Assembly (NCBI RefSeq): GCF_000196015.1
Contig: NC_007974.2
Coordinates: 1,426,001 to 1,490,000, forward strand
Reading direction: 5' to 3'
DNA from: Cupriavidus metallidurans CH34
GTDB lineage: Bacteria > Pseudomonadota > Gammaproteobacteria > Burkholderiales > Burkholderiaceae
Length of the DNA: 64,000 nt
Shown here: positions 62,210 through 64,000 of the stretch, one piece after another
Layout of the letters: every line of letters begins with the position of its first letter
Position numbering within the stretch: position 1 is the stretch's first letter
The notes under the pieces: generated by a model
Told to the model about the DNA's origin: nothing
The model's database searches: none
The model's input: only the letters and a program-made list of their open reading frames with translations
Translations under genes and position numbers: made by a program

Positions 62210-63271
62210 TTAGAAGCGGTGACGGATGCCTGCGATGGCGCCAGTCTGGTTGGCACCGGCGATAGCCGTGCCAGCACCGTTGAGGCCCAGGTTCGATGCG
62301 CCCTTGTTGGTCACGTAGCCCACGTTCAGATAGGCATCGGTGCGCTTCGAGAAGGCGTAATCGGCCGACAGCACGAACATCCACGAATCGTTGTTGCTCT
62401 CATGCGCATCAGTGTAGTACGCGGCACCAGTCAGGGACAGGGCCGGGGTCACGCGGTACAGGCCGCCGAGCCAGTAGACATTGTTGCGCGCGGCGGCAGT
62501 AGCAGCCGTGGCCACGCCATCGTCACGCATCCAGCGATAGCCGGCGAACACCTTGGCCGGGCCAAAGTCGTAGGACGTACCGACGGCCAGACGTTTGATG
62601 GCGCGGTCCGAGATGGCCGGCGTGCCGCTCTGAGTCTGGTCATAGGCGGTGCCGACCGAGAAGGCGCCGGCGGTGTAGGCCAGGCCGGCGCCGAATGCGC
62701 GACCAGCCTTGTAGTTGCCCGGCACTTCGCCGTTATTGTTGGCACCCGTGCTGTAGTACCCGGTGCCGGTCAGGCCACCGAACTTGCCCGTGTACTTGAG
62801 CGAGTTGTCGGCGCGGCCATTGAAGCCCGAGTCAACCGAGTTCAGCGAGTACTTCGGACCCACGCCCATCGGGTCGTAGGCACCGAACAGGTCATACAAC
62901 GCGTTCTGCTGGCGGCCCAGGGTCACAGCACCAAAGCCGCCCTGCAGGCCCACAAAGGCCTGGCGACCGAACAGTCGGCTGCTCTGGCCGGACAAACCGG
63001 TGTCGATGTCGAAGCCCGACTCGAGCGTGAAGATACCCTTCAGGCCACCGCCCAGGTCTTCCACGCCACGCAGGCCCCAGCGCGAACCGGACATGTTGCC
63101 CGAGCTCACGCGCACCGCGGTACCACCGTTGCCACCCGGGGAATGGGTAGCGAATTCAATACCTGCGTCGGCGATGCCGTACAGGGTCACGTTCGAGGCG
63201 GTTTGTGCCGATGCAACGCCGGACAGGGCGCACGTACCCGCAGCCGCCAAGGCAAATAGAGCTTTCTTCAC
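62210..63271 (-). CDS. Gram-negative trimeric porin
   Basis: A 353-residue outer-membrane porin of the betaproteobacterial OmpC-like group. A signal peptide (KKALFALAAAGTCALSGVAS-AQ) precedes the first strand SSVTLYGIADAGIEF-like sequence (NVTLYGIADAGIEF). The loop-3 region GNMSGSRWGLRGVEDLGGGL and the terminal GAIAGIRHRF with C-terminal Phe are diagnostic. The start is read as GTG at 63271, since no ATG lies before the signal peptide nearby. It should pass small hydrophilic solutes. Confidence 0.95.
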   Translation of the reverse strand: MKKALFALAAAGTCALSGVASAQTASNVTLYGIADAGIEFATHSPGGNGGTAVRVSSGNMSGSRWGLRGVEDLGGGLKGIFTLESGFDIDTGLSGQSSRLFGRQAFVGLQGGFGAVTLGRQQNALYDLFGAYDPMGVGPKYSLNSVDSGFNGRADNSLKYTGKFGGLTGTGYYSTGANNNGEVPGNYKAGRAFGAGLAYTAGAFSVGTAYDQTQSGTPAISDRAIKRLAVGTSYDFGPAKVFAGYRWMRDDGVATAATAAARNNVYWLGGLYRVTPALSLTGAAYYTDAHESNNDSWMFVLSADYAFSKRTDAYLNVGYVTNKGASNLGLNGAGTAIAGANQTGAIAGIRHRF

Positions 63272-63551
63272 TGTATATTTCTCTGTTTTGTTTAAGACAT
63301 TGAGATGCTTCCCCGCTCCGCAGTCGTCCGGAAAGTGCTTGCGACACAACGCCGGCGAGCGGTGACCGATAGGGGCGCATCGCAATTATTCCGATTCAGT
63401 ATGAAATTCTTGTGTCGTAACAAGAGTTATTGCCATATCAGGAATCCACCCTCATAGAGGGTTGTGCTTTCAGACGATGCGTGATTCGGGTTTTCCCTGC
63501 CCACAATTTGGTAGCATTCACACTTTTCCGAGAACGGCATTTGACGCCCCG
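63272..63551. other. divergent intergenic region between porin and PBP genes
   Basis: About 280 bases, AT-richer around 63386-63470. It must hold both promoters, but no clear -35/-10 pair or operator was identified by eye. Confidence 0.4.
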
Positions 63552-64000
63552 ATGACAGCGCGCAACGGGACCGAGGTGCCTGTGTCAATGCGCCTGGATT
63601 CCATCAAGACCTTCATCGCCTCACGCCTGTCGCTGATCCGTCAGCATTTGCGCCGTCCCACGCGGCGCGAGGTCGTGCTGGCGGTGGCCGCCATCCCGGC
63701 GCTGGTGCTGCTCTATATCCTGTTGCTGATCCCGTTCACGCCGGGCATCAGCGACATCCGCAAGGCCAAGTCCGAACAGCCCGCGCAGGTACTGTCGGCC
63801 GACGGCAAGGAAATCGCGGTCTACCGCTGGGCCAACCGCGACTGGGTCAAGCTTTCCGAGATCTCGCCCAATGTGGTCGACGCGCTGATCGCCACCGAGG
63901 ACCACCGCTTCTACCAGCACCACGGGCTCGACTGGCGGCGCACCGCCTCGGCCGCGCTGCATACGTTCTCGGGCGACCGCCAGGGCGGTTCCACGCTCAC
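63552..64000 (+). CDS. class A penicillin-binding protein, N-terminal part (3' end outside window)
   Basis: The first 149 codons of a bifunctional peptidoglycan glycosyltransferase. A cytoplasmic head (residues 1-50), one transmembrane helix (VVLAVAAIPALVLLYILLLI) and the start of the GT51 domain are visible: ALIATEDHRFYQHHGLDWRR contains the catalytic Glu, and QGGSTLT is the second GT51 motif at the window edge. An ATG 36 bases downstream is an alternative start. Whether it is a PBP1A, 1B or 1C type cannot be decided from this part. Confidence 0.88.
   Translation, partial: MTARNGTEVPVSMRLDSIKTFIASRLSLIRQHLRRPTRREVVLAVAAIPALVLLYILLLIPFTPGISDIRKAKSEQPAQVLSADGKEIAVYRWANRDWVKLSEISPNVVDALIATEDHRFYQHHGLDWRRTASAALHTFSGDRQGGSTL

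Overview
The window looks like a chromosomal segment of a GC-rich betaproteobacterium of the Burkholderiaceae, most likely Cupriavidus or a close Ralstonia relative. This is inferred from codon use, from the gene families present (chromate transporter, glutathione-dependent formaldehyde oxidation, assimilatory nitrate cluster, trimeric porin of the OmpC-like betaproteobacterial type) and from the AaeXAB-like efflux operon. Both ends cut genes: an aldo/keto reductase on the left and a class A penicillin-binding protein on the right. No rRNA, tRNA or CRISPR array was recognised.

Layout. 0-8.1 kb: aldo/keto reductase, nucleotide-exchange-type transporter, frmA-fghA formaldehyde oxidation pair, Excalibur-domain protein, amidase, FMN reductase and a solitary MetQ-type binding protein bracketed by two copies of a dispersed repeat. 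8.3-13.4 kb: a tightly overlapping leftward operon of a MarR regulator, FUSC pump, DUF1656 protein, HlyD-type fusion protein and NodT-type outer-membrane channel. 13.7-25.3 kb: an orphan type VI secretion (T6SS) effector island with VgrG, a giant RHS toxin, its immunity gene, a broken second RHS tip with its own immunity gene, PAAR, and a GNAT-like gene. 25.3-28.3 kb: threonine catabolism (SDR-type threonine dehydrogenase, Kbl) with a divergent XRE-cupin regulator. 28.6-34.2 kb: di-haem cytochrome c peroxidase, acid-phosphatase-like lipoprotein, MFS transporter. 34.3-38.1 kb: decayed PIN toxin locus with a third repeat copy, SDR, RhtA exporter, GNAT and HxlR regulator. 38.3-46.8 kb: rightward nitrate assimilation operon (transporter, nirB, nirD, FAD reductase, nasA) behind a leader with a terminator just before the first gene. 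47-53.8 kb: an AT-richer OsmC-YcaO gene, a YheO-type regulator with an iminosuccinate-reductase-like and a hydroxyaspartate-dehydratase-like gene, and an EmrB-type transporter. 54-61.1 kb: lipid A aminoarabinose genes (ArnA decarboxylase domain, ArnT) divergent from a PmrAB-like two-component pair, then chrA and a DUF2459 lipoprotein. 61.1-64 kb: small proteins, a porin and the start of a PBP.

The most notable regions are (1) the RHS island, where a second toxin tip carrying a relic of a PAAR gene has been left behind, broken by one in-frame stop while its immunity gene stays intact; (2) a family of intergenic repeats with inverted ends, one copy of which carries three extra hairpins and supplies the metQ stop codon; (3) a hydroxyaspartate-to-aspartate gene pair without the rest of the beta-hydroxyaspartate cycle; (4) a PmrA-box-like site between arnT and the PmrAB-like genes; and (5) an attenuator-like nitrate leader.
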